The notes: generated by a model not told the origin, from the sequence alone. Numbered from the stretch's first letter, positions 48,129 through 61,070 are shown. The stretch is DNA of 64,000 nucleotides from Iodobacter sp. (GCF_025352645.1 NZ_JANXSO010000037.1:1-64000), one strand, 5' to 3'. Made by a program: numbers and translations.

Positions 48129-49142
48129 CTATTGGGAGAGCGCCGTAGAAAGTAATTGTGCGGTGATATCTACAATCGGAATCACGCGCTGATAATCCAT
48201 TCTGCTTGGGCCTATCACACCCAGTGTGCCAACAATTTCGCCGTTGACGCGATAGGGCGCGGTAATGACCGAGCATTCATCTAAGGGAGCCAAGCCAGAT
48301 TCATCACCGATATAAATTTTAACGCCATCAGCGTGATTGCCTAGATCTAACAACTGCAGTAGCGCCGTTTTTTGCTCAAATAGCGCAAATAACTGGCGCA
48401 TTCTGATGACATTTGAGGATAAATCACCAAAGCCTAATAGCTGGTGCTCGCCTGCAATCACCATGGAATCACTATGTTGTGCCAAAGAAGCGCCAACAGC
48501 TACGGCGGCATTCATCAGGCCGACAATATCGCTTTTAAGCCGAACTAACTCGTTTTGTACTAGATGAGTGAGCGCCGAAAGTGTTTTGCCTGAGCAATAT
48601 TCATTCAAAACATTGGCAGCTTCAATCAGCTCGCTGGCGCTAAACAGCCGCTCGGTTTGTAAAATACGGTTTTGTACATCGCCATCGCTGGTGACTAAAA
48701 TCAGCAGCACACGACGCTCTGATAGCTGCATAAATTCGATTTGCTTGAGCAAAATATCGTGGCGCTTAGGGCTTTGCACCATGCCGGCAAATTGGGTCAG
48801 CTGCGATAAAATCTGCGATGCAGCCGCCACGCTGCGCTGAGGGCTATCGATGGGGAGCTGCTCGGTGAGTTCGGTAATAGTGGGTTGATCTAAAGCTTGT
48901 ACTGTAAGCAATGAATCAACAAATACACGGTAAGCTAGCGCGGTAGGAACTCGGCCTGCCGAGGTATGTGGGCTAGCAACAAAGCCCAGCGCTTCTAAAT
49001 CAACCATAGTATTGCGAATGGTTGCCGAGCTAATATCTAGCCCAGAAAAGTGCTGCAGCGCTTTAGAGCCAATAGGTTGCCCGTCGGCAATGTAGCGCTC
49101 GACGAGGGTTTTAAGTAGAATTTGAGAACGATCGTTCAGCAT
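48129..49142 (-). CDS. hrcA: Heat-inducible transcription repressor HrcA
   Basis: The 337-residue protein has an N-terminal winged-helix domain (IGSKALQHFSGLDISSATIRN, GFVASPHTSAGRVPT is the diagnostic phrase), a central GAF-like domain and a C-terminal dimerisation part. HrcA represses groE and dnaK genes at CIRCE sites (TTAGCACTC-N9-GAGTGCTAA). I found no CIRCE in this window, so its targets lie elsewhere. It diverges from nadK and precedes mltB. Confidence 0.95.
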   Translation of the reverse strand: MLNDRSQILLKTLVERYIADGQPIGSKALQHFSGLDISSATIRNTMVDLEALGFVASPHTSAGRVPTALAYRVFVDSLLTVQALDQPTITELTEQLPIDSPQRSVAAASQILSQLTQFAGMVQSPKRHDILLKQIEFMQLSERRVLLILVTSDGDVQNRILQTERLFSASELIEAANVLNEYCSGKTLSALTHLVQNELVRLKSDIVGLMNAAVAVGASLAQHSDSMVIAGEHQLLGFGDLSSNVIRMRQLFALFEQKTALLQLLDLGNHADGVKIYIGDESGLAPLDECSVITAPYRVNGEIVGTLGVIGPSRMDYQRVIPIVDITAQLLSTALSQ

Positions 49143-49289
49143 ATTGGCTAATGGCGCTAGAGTTTATGGCGAATCTTACTTTGTTTTACAAGGACTTTTG
49201 CATCCAAGCAAGATGTGCTGTGTTGTTTTAGTGAGTTTAAAGCAAAGCGCGCGGGTGTTTTTTTATTAAATTTCGGGTCTAATAAGCTT

Positions 49290-50165
49290 ATGCATAGTCT
49301 ACTGTTCAAAACCATTGCCGTGGTTGGCCGTACGGGCACACCGACCTTAGACGAGCCGATTCGCCGTCTTGCCGCACTACTGGCTCGCGCAGGCGTCAAG
49401 GTTTTCTTAGATCAAGCTACTGCGGATGAGCATGGTATCACCGAACATCAGACGGTTAGCCGCGATAATATCGGCAAAGTGGCTGATCTGGTGATTGTGC
49501 TGGGTGGTGATGGCACGATGCTAGGCGTTGCTCGCTTATTGGCTCCTTACCGCATCCCCCTTGTAGGTATCAATCAAGGCCGTTTGGGCTTTATGACTGA
49601 TATTTCGGTGGATGAGATGGACGAGCTGGTGATTGCAATGCTGTACGGTGAGTTTATCCCCGAAGAGCGCATCCTGCTTGAAACCACCGTAGTGCGTGAT
49701 GGCCATGAAATCGATAACGCACTGGCGTTTAATGACGTGGTGTTTAGCCGTGGTAATACCGGCGCCATGATCGAGTTCGAAATCTTTATCGATGGGCGCT
49801 TTGTCTATAGCCAGCGCTCGGATGGCCTGATTGTTTCTACGCCTACCGGCTCCACGGCCTATGCGCTGGCCTCGGGTGGGCCGATTTTGCATCCAAGCTT
49901 ACCTGCTATTGCGCTTGTGCCCATCTGCCCACAATCTTTGTCTAATCGCCCGATTGTGGTGAATGATACCTGTGCGGTGGAGTTCTTCCTGACGCGCTCG
50001 CAAGATGCACGGGTTTATTTTGATAATCAATCGCACTGTGATCTGCACGAAAAAGACCGCGTATTGATTAGCCGCTACCGCAACACTTTAAGAGTGCTGC
50101 ACCCTAATAGCTATCACTATTATGACACCCTAAGAGAGAAACTACGCTGGGGCGAGCGTTTGTAA
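49290..50165 (+). CDS. nadK: NAD kinase
   Basis: The ATG at 49290 is used; it gives MHSLLFKTIAVVGRTGTP, the usual start of this family. Reading further upstream in frame adds 25 residues without family character. The 291-residue cytosolic enzyme phosphorylates NAD to NADP with ATP. It has GGDGTML at 72-78 with Asp74, the FNDVVF stretch and the conserved glycine-rich GSTAYALASGGPI. It diverges from hrcA. A CACGGAG-type element begins 17 bases after the stop. Confidence 0.95.
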   Translation: MHSLLFKTIAVVGRTGTPTLDEPIRRLAALLARAGVKVFLDQATADEHGITEHQTVSRDNIGKVADLVIVLGGDGTMLGVARLLAPYRIPLVGINQGRLGFMTDISVDEMDELVIAMLYGEFIPEERILLETTVVRDGHEIDNALAFNDVVFSRGNTGAMIEFEIFIDGRFVYSQRSDGLIVSTPTGSTAYALASGGPILHPSLPAIALVPICPQSLSNRPIVVNDTCAVEFFLTRSQDARVYFDNQSHCDLHEKDRVLISRYRNTLRVLHPNSYHYYDTLREKLRWGERL

Positions 50166-50181
50166 GGGGGGAATTTAATTC

Positions 50182-50410
50182 AAAACCCAAATCTTGAACC
50201 ACAGAGAGCACGCAGGACACGGAGTTACACAGAGAAAAACGAGGACATATCGCTTTATGGCGTCATCCATCTCATCTGTTTTTTGCCGCTGTGCTTAAAA
50301 ATATTAAACGTGCAGTTTTAGACAGAAATCGCTGATGTATTGCTTAATAAATGGTTTTCTCCGTGATCCTCCGTGTTCTCCTTAACTTCGTGGTTTAAGG
50401 TTTGGGTTTA
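50182..50410. repeat. CACGGAG-type inverted-repeat element, copy 3
   Basis: The ends AAAACCCAAATCTTGAACCA and TGGTTTAAGGTTTGGGTTT are inverted. The left arm holds CACAGAG-CACGCAGGACACGGAG words and the right arm their complements. It spans almost the whole gap between nadK and recN, so the recN promoter must be inside or just after it. Confidence 0.85.
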
Positions 50411-50452
50411 TTTTCTTTTGTGGTAACTGTAACCAAGGTGTAAACAAAGCGC

Positions 50453-52114
50453 ATGCTGCTTTCTATCTCACTTAAATCATTTGTTATCGTCGACGAGCTT
50501 GTCCTCGATTTTGCCTCTGGCTTAACCACCTTAACGGGGGAAACGGGCGCGGGTAAATCCATTGTGATTGATGCTTTGGGCTTGCTTTTAGGGGGAAGGG
50601 CAGAAAGCGCGGTAGTGCGCCACGGGGCAGATAAGGCTGAGTTGCAAGCGCGGTTTGTCGTCCCCCAAACAACCTTGGCATGGCTAGAGGCCGAGGCCTT
50701 GCAAGGGGATGAAGGTGGGGAGCTGCTGATCCGGCGCAATATAGATAGCCATGGTAAATCTCGTGCTTGGATCAACGGGATTTCTGCCACCTTGGCCCAG
50801 CTAAAAACACTGGGTGAACAGTTGGTGGATATCCACGGCCAGCATGCGCCGCAATCCTTATTGCGCCCCGATGTGCAGCGTGATTTAGTCGATGGCTATG
50901 CGGGCTCAACTGCGCTGGCGCGAGATGTGGCTGGGCTATTTAAAGATTGGAAAATCGCCACCGATGAATTAGCTACAGCTAGCAATAATGCCGAGGCTTT
51001 TGAAGCAGAACGCGAACGCCTGCAATGGCAGGTCGAAGAAGTAGCGGCCTTGCAATTTACTGCGGCAGAATGGCCGGAGCTACAAGCCGAGCATAAGCGC
51101 TTACACCACGCAGCTAGCCTGATTGATGGGGTGCAAAGCAGCCTATTGATGCTGGCTGATGGCGATGAAAATTGCCAATCTTGGCTAGGAGCCGTGGCGA
51201 CTAAGCTCAGTGCCTTGGCCGATTTTGATGCGGGTATTTCTGAGACGCTTGAATTACTAGCCAGCACTGAAGCGCAGATGACCGAGTCGGTGTACGCGCT
51301 ACGCCGTTACGCCGATCATCTCGAGCTAGATCCGGCGCGCCTTGCCGATGTCGAGGGCCGCCTAGACGCTATCTTTCGTATGGCGCGTAAATACCGTGTT
51401 GAACCTGCGGATTTACCAGAAAAACTCGCCAGCTGGCAAGAGCGCTTGGCCGAATTAGGCGGAGCGCAAGGCCTAGAAGCCGTACGCCGCCGAGCACAAA
51501 AATTAGAAGCCGAATACCGCAAGCAAGCTGCAACGCTGTCAAATAAACGCAAAGCAGCGGCAGCTAAGCTAGGTAAATTGGTTACTGCAGAATTACAACT
51601 GTTGGCCTTGGTGGGCAGCCGTTTTGAAATTGCCCTACATGCTCACGAAGCCCCAGCCAGTTTTGGCTTAGAAACTATTGAATTTATGGTGGCCAATCAC
51701 CCAACCACCCCAGCCAGAGCGATGGCAAAAGTGGCTTCCGGTGGTGAGTTGTCTCGGATTAGCTTGGCCTTGCAAGTGATTACCAGCCAAGTTGCTAATG
51801 TGCCTACTTTGATTTTTGATGAGGTGGATGTGGGGATTGGCGGGCGCGTGGCCGAGATTGTTGGCCGCATGTTGGCCGATTTAGGCGCGGCGCGACAAGT
51901 GCTGTGTATTACCCATTTACCTCAAGTTGCAGCGTGTGGATTTCAGCAGCTACAAGTGAGCAAAACCCAATCCGCAACTGGCGTACTCAGCACCATCCGC
52001 ATGCTGAGCATTGAAGAGCGCATCGAAGAAATAGCCCGCATGCTAGGCGGAGTAGAAATCACCGGCACCACCCGCCAGCACGCAGCAGAAATGTTGGGTG
52101 TGGCCGCGGTTTAG
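50453..52114 (+). CDS. recN: DNA repair protein RecN
   Basis: RecN is an SMC-like ATPase for double-strand break repair. The 553-residue product has the N-terminal ATP half with Walker A GETGAGKS (29-36), two long coiled-coil arms around a small middle part, and the C-terminal half with ASGGELSRISLALQVI as signature and LIFDEVDVGIGG as Walker B. Length is right for RecN. No LexA box was found upstream. Confidence 0.95.
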   Translation: MLLSISLKSFVIVDELVLDFASGLTTLTGETGAGKSIVIDALGLLLGGRAESAVVRHGADKAELQARFVVPQTTLAWLEAEALQGDEGGELLIRRNIDSHGKSRAWINGISATLAQLKTLGEQLVDIHGQHAPQSLLRPDVQRDLVDGYAGSTALARDVAGLFKDWKIATDELATASNNAEAFEAERERLQWQVEEVAALQFTAAEWPELQAEHKRLHHAASLIDGVQSSLLMLADGDENCQSWLGAVATKLSALADFDAGISETLELLASTEAQMTESVYALRRYADHLELDPARLADVEGRLDAIFRMARKYRVEPADLPEKLASWQERLAELGGAQGLEAVRRRAQKLEAEYRKQAATLSNKRKAAAAKLGKLVTAELQLLALVGSRFEIALHAHEAPASFGLETIEFMVANHPTTPARAMAKVASGGELSRISLALQVITSQVANVPTLIFDEVDVGIGGRVAEIVGRMLADLGAARQVLCITHLPQVAACGFQQLQVSKTQSATGVLSTIRMLSIEERIEEIARMLGGVEITGTTRQHAAEMLGVAAV

Positions 52115-52135
52115 TTGCAGTTGTATTTCAAATAT

Positions 52136-52774
<639 letters not shown>

Positions 52775-52802
52775 ATTTCACTACATTGTTTAATATTTAC
52801 AC

Positions 52803-52831
52803 TTGACTTGGTAGTGGCCGTAAACTACATC
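52803..52831 (+). promoter_or_regulatory. Promoter of the chitinase gene
   Basis: TTGACT at 52803-52808 and TACATC at 52826-52831 are 17 bases apart. The transcript would start near 52838, 18 bases before the ATG at 52856, which supports that start. Confidence 0.45.
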
Positions 52832-52855
52832 TTCACTCTTAATGGGGATGTGGGG

Positions 52856-54082
52856 ATGAAAAAATTATTACTCGCTGTTGCAATGGCAGCTTTACTTGGT
52901 GGATGCGCGACTCCGCCCGCACCACTGGCGGCAGTGCCAACCGCCATTCCTTCGGTTAAATCACATAATAAACAAGTGGTGGCTTATATCCGCACTTGGC
53001 CTATTGGCTCTACACCGCTTGATATGGATAAGGGCCGCCGCTGGAGTGCTAAGGATATTCAAGGTGATCAACTCACCACTTTAAATTTAAGCTTTGGCTT
53101 GATTCGTAATGAAACTGATGTATATATTAAAGACCTAGAGCCACAGCTTAATTCAGATAAAACCGCTACCATTGCCCCATTTGCCAATATGTGGGATGAG
53201 GTGGCAAAGCTACAAACTAAATATCCCCATTTAAAAGTAAACGTCTCTATTGGTGGCTGGGGAGCGGATGGTTTTTCTCAATTATCTAGAACACCAGAGT
53301 CGCGGGCTAAATTTATTGCTAATGTGATTAAATTAATTGATGAACACAAATTAGCAGGGATTGACTACGATTGGGAATACCCCGTTGGCCCAGATTGGCT
53401 GCCTATTGCAAAAGACCCAAGCGATAAAGAAAACTACCCTAAGCTTTTAGAAGAAACCCGCAGCGCTTTAAATGAATATGGCGCTAAAATGGGCAAGAGC
53501 TATCAATTGTCGGTGGCTGTACCCGCTGCCGCATGGTTTCTAAAAAATATTGATGTGGTGCGTGTGGCTAAATCTGTTGATTTTATGAAAGTGATGGCTT
53601 ATGACTTTGCCGGATCTTGGAGTAAAAATACCAGTCACCATACTAATCTATATCAAAATAAATTAGATCCTGATGGTGGCGGCTGGAGTGCCGATCAAGC
53701 GATGAATTTGTATATTGACGCGGGTGTTTCGCCAAGCAAATTATTATTAGGTAGTGCCTTTTATGGCCGCGCTTGGCAAGGTGTTGCCGCTAATAATAAT
53801 GGCCTATATAACGCCTTCAAGAAAGGGGCCTTTGATGATGGCATCACTTGGCAAGACATCAAAGCGTTGAAGGCAAAGGGTGCAACGCGCTATTGGGATC
53901 CTGTGGCTAAAGCGCCTTGGTTGTACGATGGTAATTTAATGATTACCTACGAAGATCAAGAAAGCTTGAAGTACAAAGCGCAGTATATTAAAAGCAAGCA
54001 CCTTGGTGGAATCATGGTTTGGGAGTATGGCCATGATATGGATAGCGAGCTGCCCAAAGTGATTAATGAATCATTGATGTAA
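52856..54082 (+). CDS. Lipoprotein chitinase-like glycoside hydrolase family 18
   Basis: The ATG at 52856 has GGGG just upstream and gives a lipoprotein signal at once (LLGGC, Cys17, Ala at +2, so outer-membrane sorting is expected). An in-frame start at 52808 would put 16 odd residues before it. The 408-residue product is a single GH18 TIM barrel: SIGGWG on strand 3, the catalytic DxxDxDxE as GIDYDWE with Glu174, MAYDFAG and the terminal GGIMVWEY. No chitin-binding domain is present. It probably cuts chitin or chitooligosaccharides at the cell surface. A strong terminator follows. Confidence 0.88.
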   Translation: MKKLLLAVAMAALLGGCATPPAPLAAVPTAIPSVKSHNKQVVAYIRTWPIGSTPLDMDKGRRWSAKDIQGDQLTTLNLSFGLIRNETDVYIKDLEPQLNSDKTATIAPFANMWDEVAKLQTKYPHLKVNVSIGGWGADGFSQLSRTPESRAKFIANVIKLIDEHKLAGIDYDWEYPVGPDWLPIAKDPSDKENYPKLLEETRSALNEYGAKMGKSYQLSVAVPAAAWFLKNIDVVRVAKSVDFMKVMAYDFAGSWSKNTSHHTNLYQNKLDPDGGGWSADQAMNLYIDAGVSPSKLLLGSAFYGRAWQGVAANNNGLYNAFKKGAFDDGITWQDIKALKAKGATRYWDPVAKAPWLYDGNLMITYEDQESLKYKAQYIKSKHLGGIMVWEYGHDMDSELPKVINESLM

Positions 54083-54090
54083 CCTATCCT

Positions 54091-54128
54091 AATAAAAAGA
54101 GGCTACTTTCGAGTAGCCTCTTTTTATT
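54091..54128 (+). terminator. Terminator of the chitinase gene
   Basis: AATAAAAAGAGGCTACT pairs perfectly with AGTAGCCTCTTTTTATT around a TTCG tetraloop, and the T run lies within the descending arm. The symmetric A/T ends allow termination on both strands. Confidence 0.93.
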
Positions 54129-56428
<2,300 letters not shown>

Positions 56429-56441
56429 TTAAGCCGATAAC

Positions 56442-56474
56442 AGCCCCGCTCTTTGCAGAGTGGGGCTTTTTTTT
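56442..56474 (+). terminator. Terminator of the M4 protease gene
   Basis: AGCCCCGCTCT pairs with AGAGTGGGGCT (one G-U) over a TTGC loop, followed by seven T. It ends 29 bases before the M28 gene, so that gene needs its own promoter or read-through. Confidence 0.93.
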
Positions 56475-56505
56475 GGATTTGATCCCCGTTTAATAAGGAA
56501 CTGTG

Positions 56506-58044
56506 ATGAACCGGAAGCTATTAGCATTAATGCTGTGCGGCTTATTTGCCGCCTCTACCGCTGAAGCGGCACCAAAAAAAGTCTGGATTACGCTAGGTGA
56601 TGCGGCCTTCTTACAGCTGCAAAAGTTAGCCCCTGCCACCATTGCCAAAGAAAGCAAGGCGCTGCTGGCTAATGAGGGCTTAATCGCTGCAGAGCGCGTG
56701 CATCTGGTGGAGGTGGATGAGCAGCAGCTGCTGGGTTTATCGGCGGCGGTACACCATGAGCTGCATCGCTGCGGTGGTTTTATGTTTCACAGTAGCGAGG
56801 CGGCAGGGCGGCAGGCTTTGCAGGCCCCAGTTACTTTGCTCGCGACTCTTCGGCCTTCTTATGTGCTGGATAACCAGTCGGTGGTAAATGCACTGCTACC
56901 CCAAATGCAAGACAGTAATATCGCGCAAACCATTGTTGATATGTCGGCCTTTGCTAATCGCTACTACACCACCAATAACGGTGTGAATGCCTCTAACTGG
57001 CTCAAAACGCGCTGGCAGCAAATGAGTGCAGGGCGCAGTGATATCAGCGTGGAGCAATTTAGTCATGCAGGCTGGCCGCAAAAGTCGGTGATTCTGACGA
57101 TTAAAGGCACGGATAATGCCAGTGAAGTAGTGGTGCTGGGCGGCCATCTGGATTCTATCAATGGCCAAGGCACCACAGAAAACACCCGTGCGCCTGGGGC
57201 GGATGATGATGCATCGGGCATTGCCAGCTTAAGCGAGGCGCTGCGGGTGATTGTGGCGAGTGGCTATAAACCCCGTCGCACCATTAAGATAATGGGCTAC
57301 GCGGCAGAAGAGGTGGGTTTACGTGGCTCGCAAGAGATTGCCAAAAGCTTTAAAGCCGCCAATGTGAATGTGGTTGGGGTGATGCAGCTGGACATGACCA
57401 ATTACAAAGGCTCAGATAAAGATATCTATCTGTATACCGATTACACCGACAATGCCCAGAATCAGTTTGTGGCTAATTTGCTGACTACTTATCTGCCAAG
57501 CGTGCAAATTGGCTACGATAAATGCGGCTATGCTTGCTCAGATCATGCTTCATGGAGTGGGCAAGGTTATTTTGCGTCAATGCCTTTTGAATCCTCATTT
57601 ACCCAAGATAATCCCTATATTCATACCGCCAACGATACCTATGCCAATAGCGGCAATCAGGCGCAGCACGCGCTGAAATTCTCTAAAATGGCGCTGGCCT
57701 TTATGGTTGAGCTAGGTAGCGATGGCCCCGCTGGCCCAGGGCCGGTGGATAAGGTAGAGAATTTCTCTGGCAAGCTAGCGCTGGGGCAACAGCAAAGCTA
57801 TGGCCCATTTAAAGTGGCGGCAGGGGGGCGTGTGAGTGTGGTGTTGGCTGGAACCGGCGATGCAGATTTATACCTGCGCAAAGGTAGCGCCCCAAGCACC
57901 ACCGTTTTTGATTGCAAATCCGATGGCCCCAATAGCACAGAAAATTGCGCACTTAATATCAGTGCCAATGCTGATGTTTACTTGCTGCTTAATGGCTATG
58001 CTGCCGCGAATTACACCTTAAAGGTCACTTATCGCGCGCAGTAA
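56506..58044 (+). CDS. Secreted M28 family aminopeptidase
   Basis: The ATG at 56506, six bases after AAGGA, gives 512 residues; a GTG codon at 56503 precedes it. There is a signal peptide ending TAEA, a propeptide, and an M28 domain of the Vibrio leucyl-aminopeptidase type with zinc and catalytic residues H214 (GGHLDS), D233-D235 (GADDDASG), E268-E269 (AAEEVG), and further DMTNYKG and HTANDTY. A C-terminal PPC domain (DADLYLRKG, VYLLLNGY) is like that of the M4 protease before it. It likely finishes peptides made by the M4 enzyme outside the cell. Confidence 0.92.
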   Translation: MNRKLLALMLCGLFAASTAEAAPKKVWITLGDAAFLQLQKLAPATIAKESKALLANEGLIAAERVHLVEVDEQQLLGLSAAVHHELHRCGGFMFHSSEAAGRQALQAPVTLLATLRPSYVLDNQSVVNALLPQMQDSNIAQTIVDMSAFANRYYTTNNGVNASNWLKTRWQQMSAGRSDISVEQFSHAGWPQKSVILTIKGTDNASEVVVLGGHLDSINGQGTTENTRAPGADDDASGIASLSEALRVIVASGYKPRRTIKIMGYAAEEVGLRGSQEIAKSFKAANVNVVGVMQLDMTNYKGSDKDIYLYTDYTDNAQNQFVANLLTTYLPSVQIGYDKCGYACSDHASWSGQGYFASMPFESSFTQDNPYIHTANDTYANSGNQAQHALKFSKMALAFMVELGSDGPAGPGPVDKVENFSGKLALGQQQSYGPFKVAAGGRVSVVLAGTGDADLYLRKGSAPSTTVFDCKSDGPNSTENCALNISANADVYLLLNGYAAANYTLKVTYRAQ

Positions 58045-58059
58045 ATATGGTTTAGCTAA

Positions 58060-58096
58060 AAAAATGCCGCTCAGAGCTGAACTGAGCGGTATTTTT
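58060..58096. terminator. Bidirectional terminator between the M28 gene and glnB
   Basis: AAAAATGCCGCTCAG pairs with CTGAGCGGTATTTTT (one G-U) over a seven-base loop, with T runs on both strands. It serves two converging genes. Confidence 0.9.
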
Positions 58097-58112
58097 GTGT
58101 TTAGTGCGAGGG

Positions 58113-58466
<354 letters not shown>

Positions 58467-58504
58467 CTATCGGTGGGTCGCTGCCAGATTATAGAGCGGC
58501 TCGT

Positions 58505-59224
58505 TTATACGCCTAGCTTGAGTTCACGTTGCTCACCGTTCAACGGCATGCGATCGAGCAGCGGGGCAAATAGGCTTTCTTTGCCACTGGCGGGTTTGAG
58601 TAGCAATGCGCCTTGGGGGCCACGCTGCGGGTCGATGTTACCTTGCCCATGAATGGCGAGGAGTGGGTTTGCCTGTGAAGAGATATTCCAGTCTAGATTA
58701 GGCTGTAGTTTTATTTGGTAGCTACCAAAAGGATTGGCTTGTGGTGTGACTAAGGAGCTGGCATTTTGCCAAGCAATGCCGATTTCACCCGACTGCTTTG
58801 CTGATATTTTGCTGGCTTCAATTTCCAGTAGGCCAGCCAGCTGAAAGGGCGCTAGTTTTTTATCTAGGGCAAATAGTGGCGCGGCAGGCAGGGCGATCTT
58901 CACGGCTTCTAGGCGGCTGCCGCCCAGCCCTAGTAAGAGCTGAGCATTGCCGCTATGGCTGCCGTGGTGGGTGGTGAGTTGCCAAGCCAATTGCCCTGTA
59001 AGTAGCTTAGCTGGCTGCCATTGCCAGCGCACTTCGTCGAGTAGTTGTTGGCCGCTAATGCCAAGAGGGGTAAGCCGCCCAGACCAAATGGTGCCTGAGA
59101 TGCCGCCTATTTGTAGCGGCGCAGGCACAAACCTTAGTATGAACGCTGCTGGGAACTGCAAAATTAAAAATACAATAAATAGCGGGATGAGGAATTTGCT
59201 GCGGTGATAAATAAACTGTTTCAT
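58505..59224 (-). CDS. gspN: Type II secretion system protein N
   Basis: The 239-residue bitopic inner-membrane protein has one N-terminal membrane helix (FLIPLFIVFLILQFPAAF) and a periplasmic GspN domain with the repeated GxIW phrase (ISGTIWSGRLTPLGI). Its start overlaps the gspM stop by four bases (ATGA), so translation is coupled. Role in the type II system is supportive, and many systems lack it. It ends the gspL-M-N set. Confidence 0.85.
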   Translation of the reverse strand: MKQFIYHRSKFLIPLFIVFLILQFPAAFILRFVPAPLQIGGISGTIWSGRLTPLGISGQQLLDEVRWQWQPAKLLTGQLAWQLTTHHGSHSGNAQLLLGLGGSRLEAVKIALPAAPLFALDKKLAPFQLAGLLEIEASKISAKQSGEIGIAWQNASSLVTPQANPFGSYQIKLQPNLDWNISSQANPLLAIHGQGNIDPQRGPQGALLLKPASGKESLFAPLLDRMPLNGEQRELKLGV

Positions 59225-59688
59225 TGGCGTTCTACCGTGGCCGTGAGTTGCACTAAGCCGTTATGCGTTGTTCCGCTGATGTTGAGTGCATGAATGCGCG
59301 AGCCTGTTTCATTACGCAGAGCGGCCAGTAAAGGTAGGGCATCGGCAAAGCGAATTTGTGCAATTTTAATTTGTAATTTATCTGCGGATAGCGCTTGGAT
59401 ATCAGCGCTGGTGTTTTTAGCATCTAGGCTGGCTTGTACACTGGCGCGTAAATCCCCGCTACGGCTGGGCCCTGCAGGCGTGGCTTTGATGGCAGATAGT
59501 TGTCTTTGTAGCTCGGCCAGTTGCAGTTGCATTTGCGGAACTTGTCGGCTTAGTAATGCTCGAGATGTGCTAATTGGCTGCCAAATACCTGCGTAGAGAA
59601 TGGCAAAAGCAGCAAAGCCCGCGCAAGCACTGAGGTAAATGCGCTCGCGTGGGTTTCTTTGTTGCCAGAATTCTTTAAATTTATTCAT
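59221..59688 (-). CDS. gspM: Type II secretion system protein M
   Basis: The 155-residue inner-membrane protein has a helix at about 16-37 (ERIYLSACAGFAAFAILYAG), then a coiled coil (LLSRQVPQMQLQLAELQRQL) and a ferredoxin-like periplasmic domain. GspM binds GspL and stabilises it. It begins seven bases after the gspL stop. Confidence 0.88.
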   Translation of the reverse strand: MNKFKEFWQQRNPRERIYLSACAGFAAFAILYAGIWQPISTSRALLSRQVPQMQLQLAELQRQLSAIKATPAGPSRSGDLRASVQASLDAKNTSADIQALSADKLQIKIAQIRFADALPLLAALRNETGSRIHALNISGTTHNGLVQLTATVERQ

Positions 59689-59695
59689 TTAATGC

Positions 59696-60754
59696 TCATT
59701 TTGCTGCTTGGGTGTGAATAAGAATTTTCATTCGCCCCGTTGAGGCGGGCTGGGTTTCGGCAAAGAGCCCCGCGTTCTTGAGCTGCGTTTGCAGGCTGCT
59801 TGCTTGTGAATCGGGTAGCTGCATACTGAGCTGCCCATTGGCGTAGTCCAGCTGCTCCAGCTGCAAGCCATTGCCCGCAATGCTGGCTACTTTTAGTAGT
59901 AGATCTAGGCTATCACCATTACTACTGGCGCTTAGGCCACCGCGTTCGCGTAATTTGCTTTGGATTTGCAGTACGGGGTCAAACACGGGCTCGCCAGGAA
60001 AAGCGGCGGCGTAGGTTTGGCGCATCTCACGTTGCAAGGCGGTTTTAGTGCTGCGTAATTGCCACCAATCGCCCATTTGCCCTAGTAGAATAGCCGCAAA
60101 AATACTGGCAAGCAGGAGTGCGGGTGTTCGGAGGATTTTCCAATCAAAGCGCCATTGGCTGCGCTGCGCAAAATCACCTTGCAGCAGGTTCGTGCTTGGG
60201 GCTGCATTGCGGATTAAATCCGCTAAGGCCAAGTCTTGGTAAGGTGCATCGCCAATCAACGCTTCTATAATGCTGGCATCGTCAAAATGGCTGTACTGCC
60301 CTTCAGAAGTCCGTAGCAATCCCGCTTGGCCATCCCGAACCACATAGCAATCTGTACCCTCGGGGAGTAAGTCATAAAGGCTCCATACCGCGCTGGGGGT
60401 GAGTTGATGTTCGCTCAGTTGGGCTAGGTAAGCTTCTAGCCATTGACGCTCTACGGCAATCACTTTGTTGCTGCTGTCTGATAGGCCAAAGTGGAGCGTG
60501 GCCGCAGGGCTAAGTAAGCGATCCTCTAATAGGTGGGGTAATAGTTTGAGTCGCTTGGCTAAAGATTGCTTGGGTAACTCAGCAATATATATATTGCTGA
60601 GCGCCGCAGGAATAATTAGCTCAATGCGTTGGGCCAGGGGAAGCGCGCTAAGGGGAGCAGAGCCAGATGCTTGGTCTGCAAACCAGCGGACTTCATTTAT
60701 TGCCAGATCGCTGGCAGGAAGAATGCGTAGGAGTGTGTATGTATGATCGTTCAC
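59696..60754 (-). CDS. gspL: Type II secretion system protein L
   Basis: The 352-residue protein has a cytoplasmic actin-like domain that binds the GspE ATPase, a membrane segment at about 210-226 (TPALLLASIFAAILLG) and a periplasmic ferredoxin-like domain. Start is GTG at 60754; no better codon is near. The three genes gspL-M-N form a tight unit, but the core genes gspC-K and the secretin gspD are not in the window upstream, where a tRNA gene lies instead. Confidence 0.88.
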   Translation of the reverse strand: MNDHTYTLLRILPASDLAINEVRWFADQASGSAPLSALPLAQRIELIIPAALSNIYIAELPKQSLAKRLKLLPHLLEDRLLSPAATLHFGLSDSSNKVIAVERQWLEAYLAQLSEHQLTPSAVWSLYDLLPEGTDCYVVRDGQAGLLRTSEGQYSHFDDASIIEALIGDAPYQDLALADLIRNAAPSTNLLQGDFAQRSQWRFDWKILRTPALLLASIFAAILLGQMGDWWQLRSTKTALQREMRQTYAAAFPGEPVFDPVLQIQSKLRERGGLSASSNGDSLDLLLKVASIAGNGLQLEQLDYANGQLSMQLPDSQASSLQTQLKNAGLFAETQPASTGRMKILIHTQAAK

Positions 60755-60916
60755 GGGCGCAGTGACGTAAGAGTATATAAGGGGAAAATCTGTGCGGAGT
60801 ATGACATAAACTTTTTATCGGCTGTGTAGATTGCGATTATCTTACTGATATATTAAACAAAATCGTGTTTGCGATGCCGCCTACAAAAGTATTTTGAAAT
60901 ATTTTACAAATAAGGC

Positions 60917-60945
60917 TTGGCAAAGTGAAACTCTTCAACTAGAAT
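60917..60945 (+). promoter_or_regulatory. Promoter of tRNA-Leu
   Basis: TTGGCA at 60917-60922 and TAGAAT at 60940-60945 are 17 bases apart, followed by the GC-rich discriminator GCGGG common at stable-RNA promoters. Transcription would begin near 60952, 34 bases before the tRNA. Confidence 0.75.
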
Positions 60946-60985
60946 GCGGGTCTTCCTTCGGTGCACAACGCAACGAAGTGAAGTG

Positions 60986-61070
60986 GGGGGGTTGGCGGAA
61001 TTGGTAGACGCACTGGATTTAGGTTCCAGCGCCGTAAGGTGTAAGAGTTCGAGTCTCTTATCCCCCACCA
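60986..61070 (+). tRNA. tRNA-Leu (anticodon UAG)
   Basis: The 85-base cloverleaf has acceptor GGGGGGT pairing with ATCCCCC (one G-U), discriminator A and encoded CCA. The D arm holds GCGGAATTGGTAGACGC, the anticodon stem CTGGA/TCCAG encloses TTTAGGT with anticodon TAG, a long variable arm follows, and the T loop reads TTCGAGT. The long variable arm and UAG identify leucine. It reads CUN codons. Confidence 0.97.

Noticed and set aside
49143-49289. CIRCE operator between hrcA and nadK
   Set aside because: I looked for TTAGCACTC-N9-GAGTGCTAA and found no such repeat here or elsewhere in the window.
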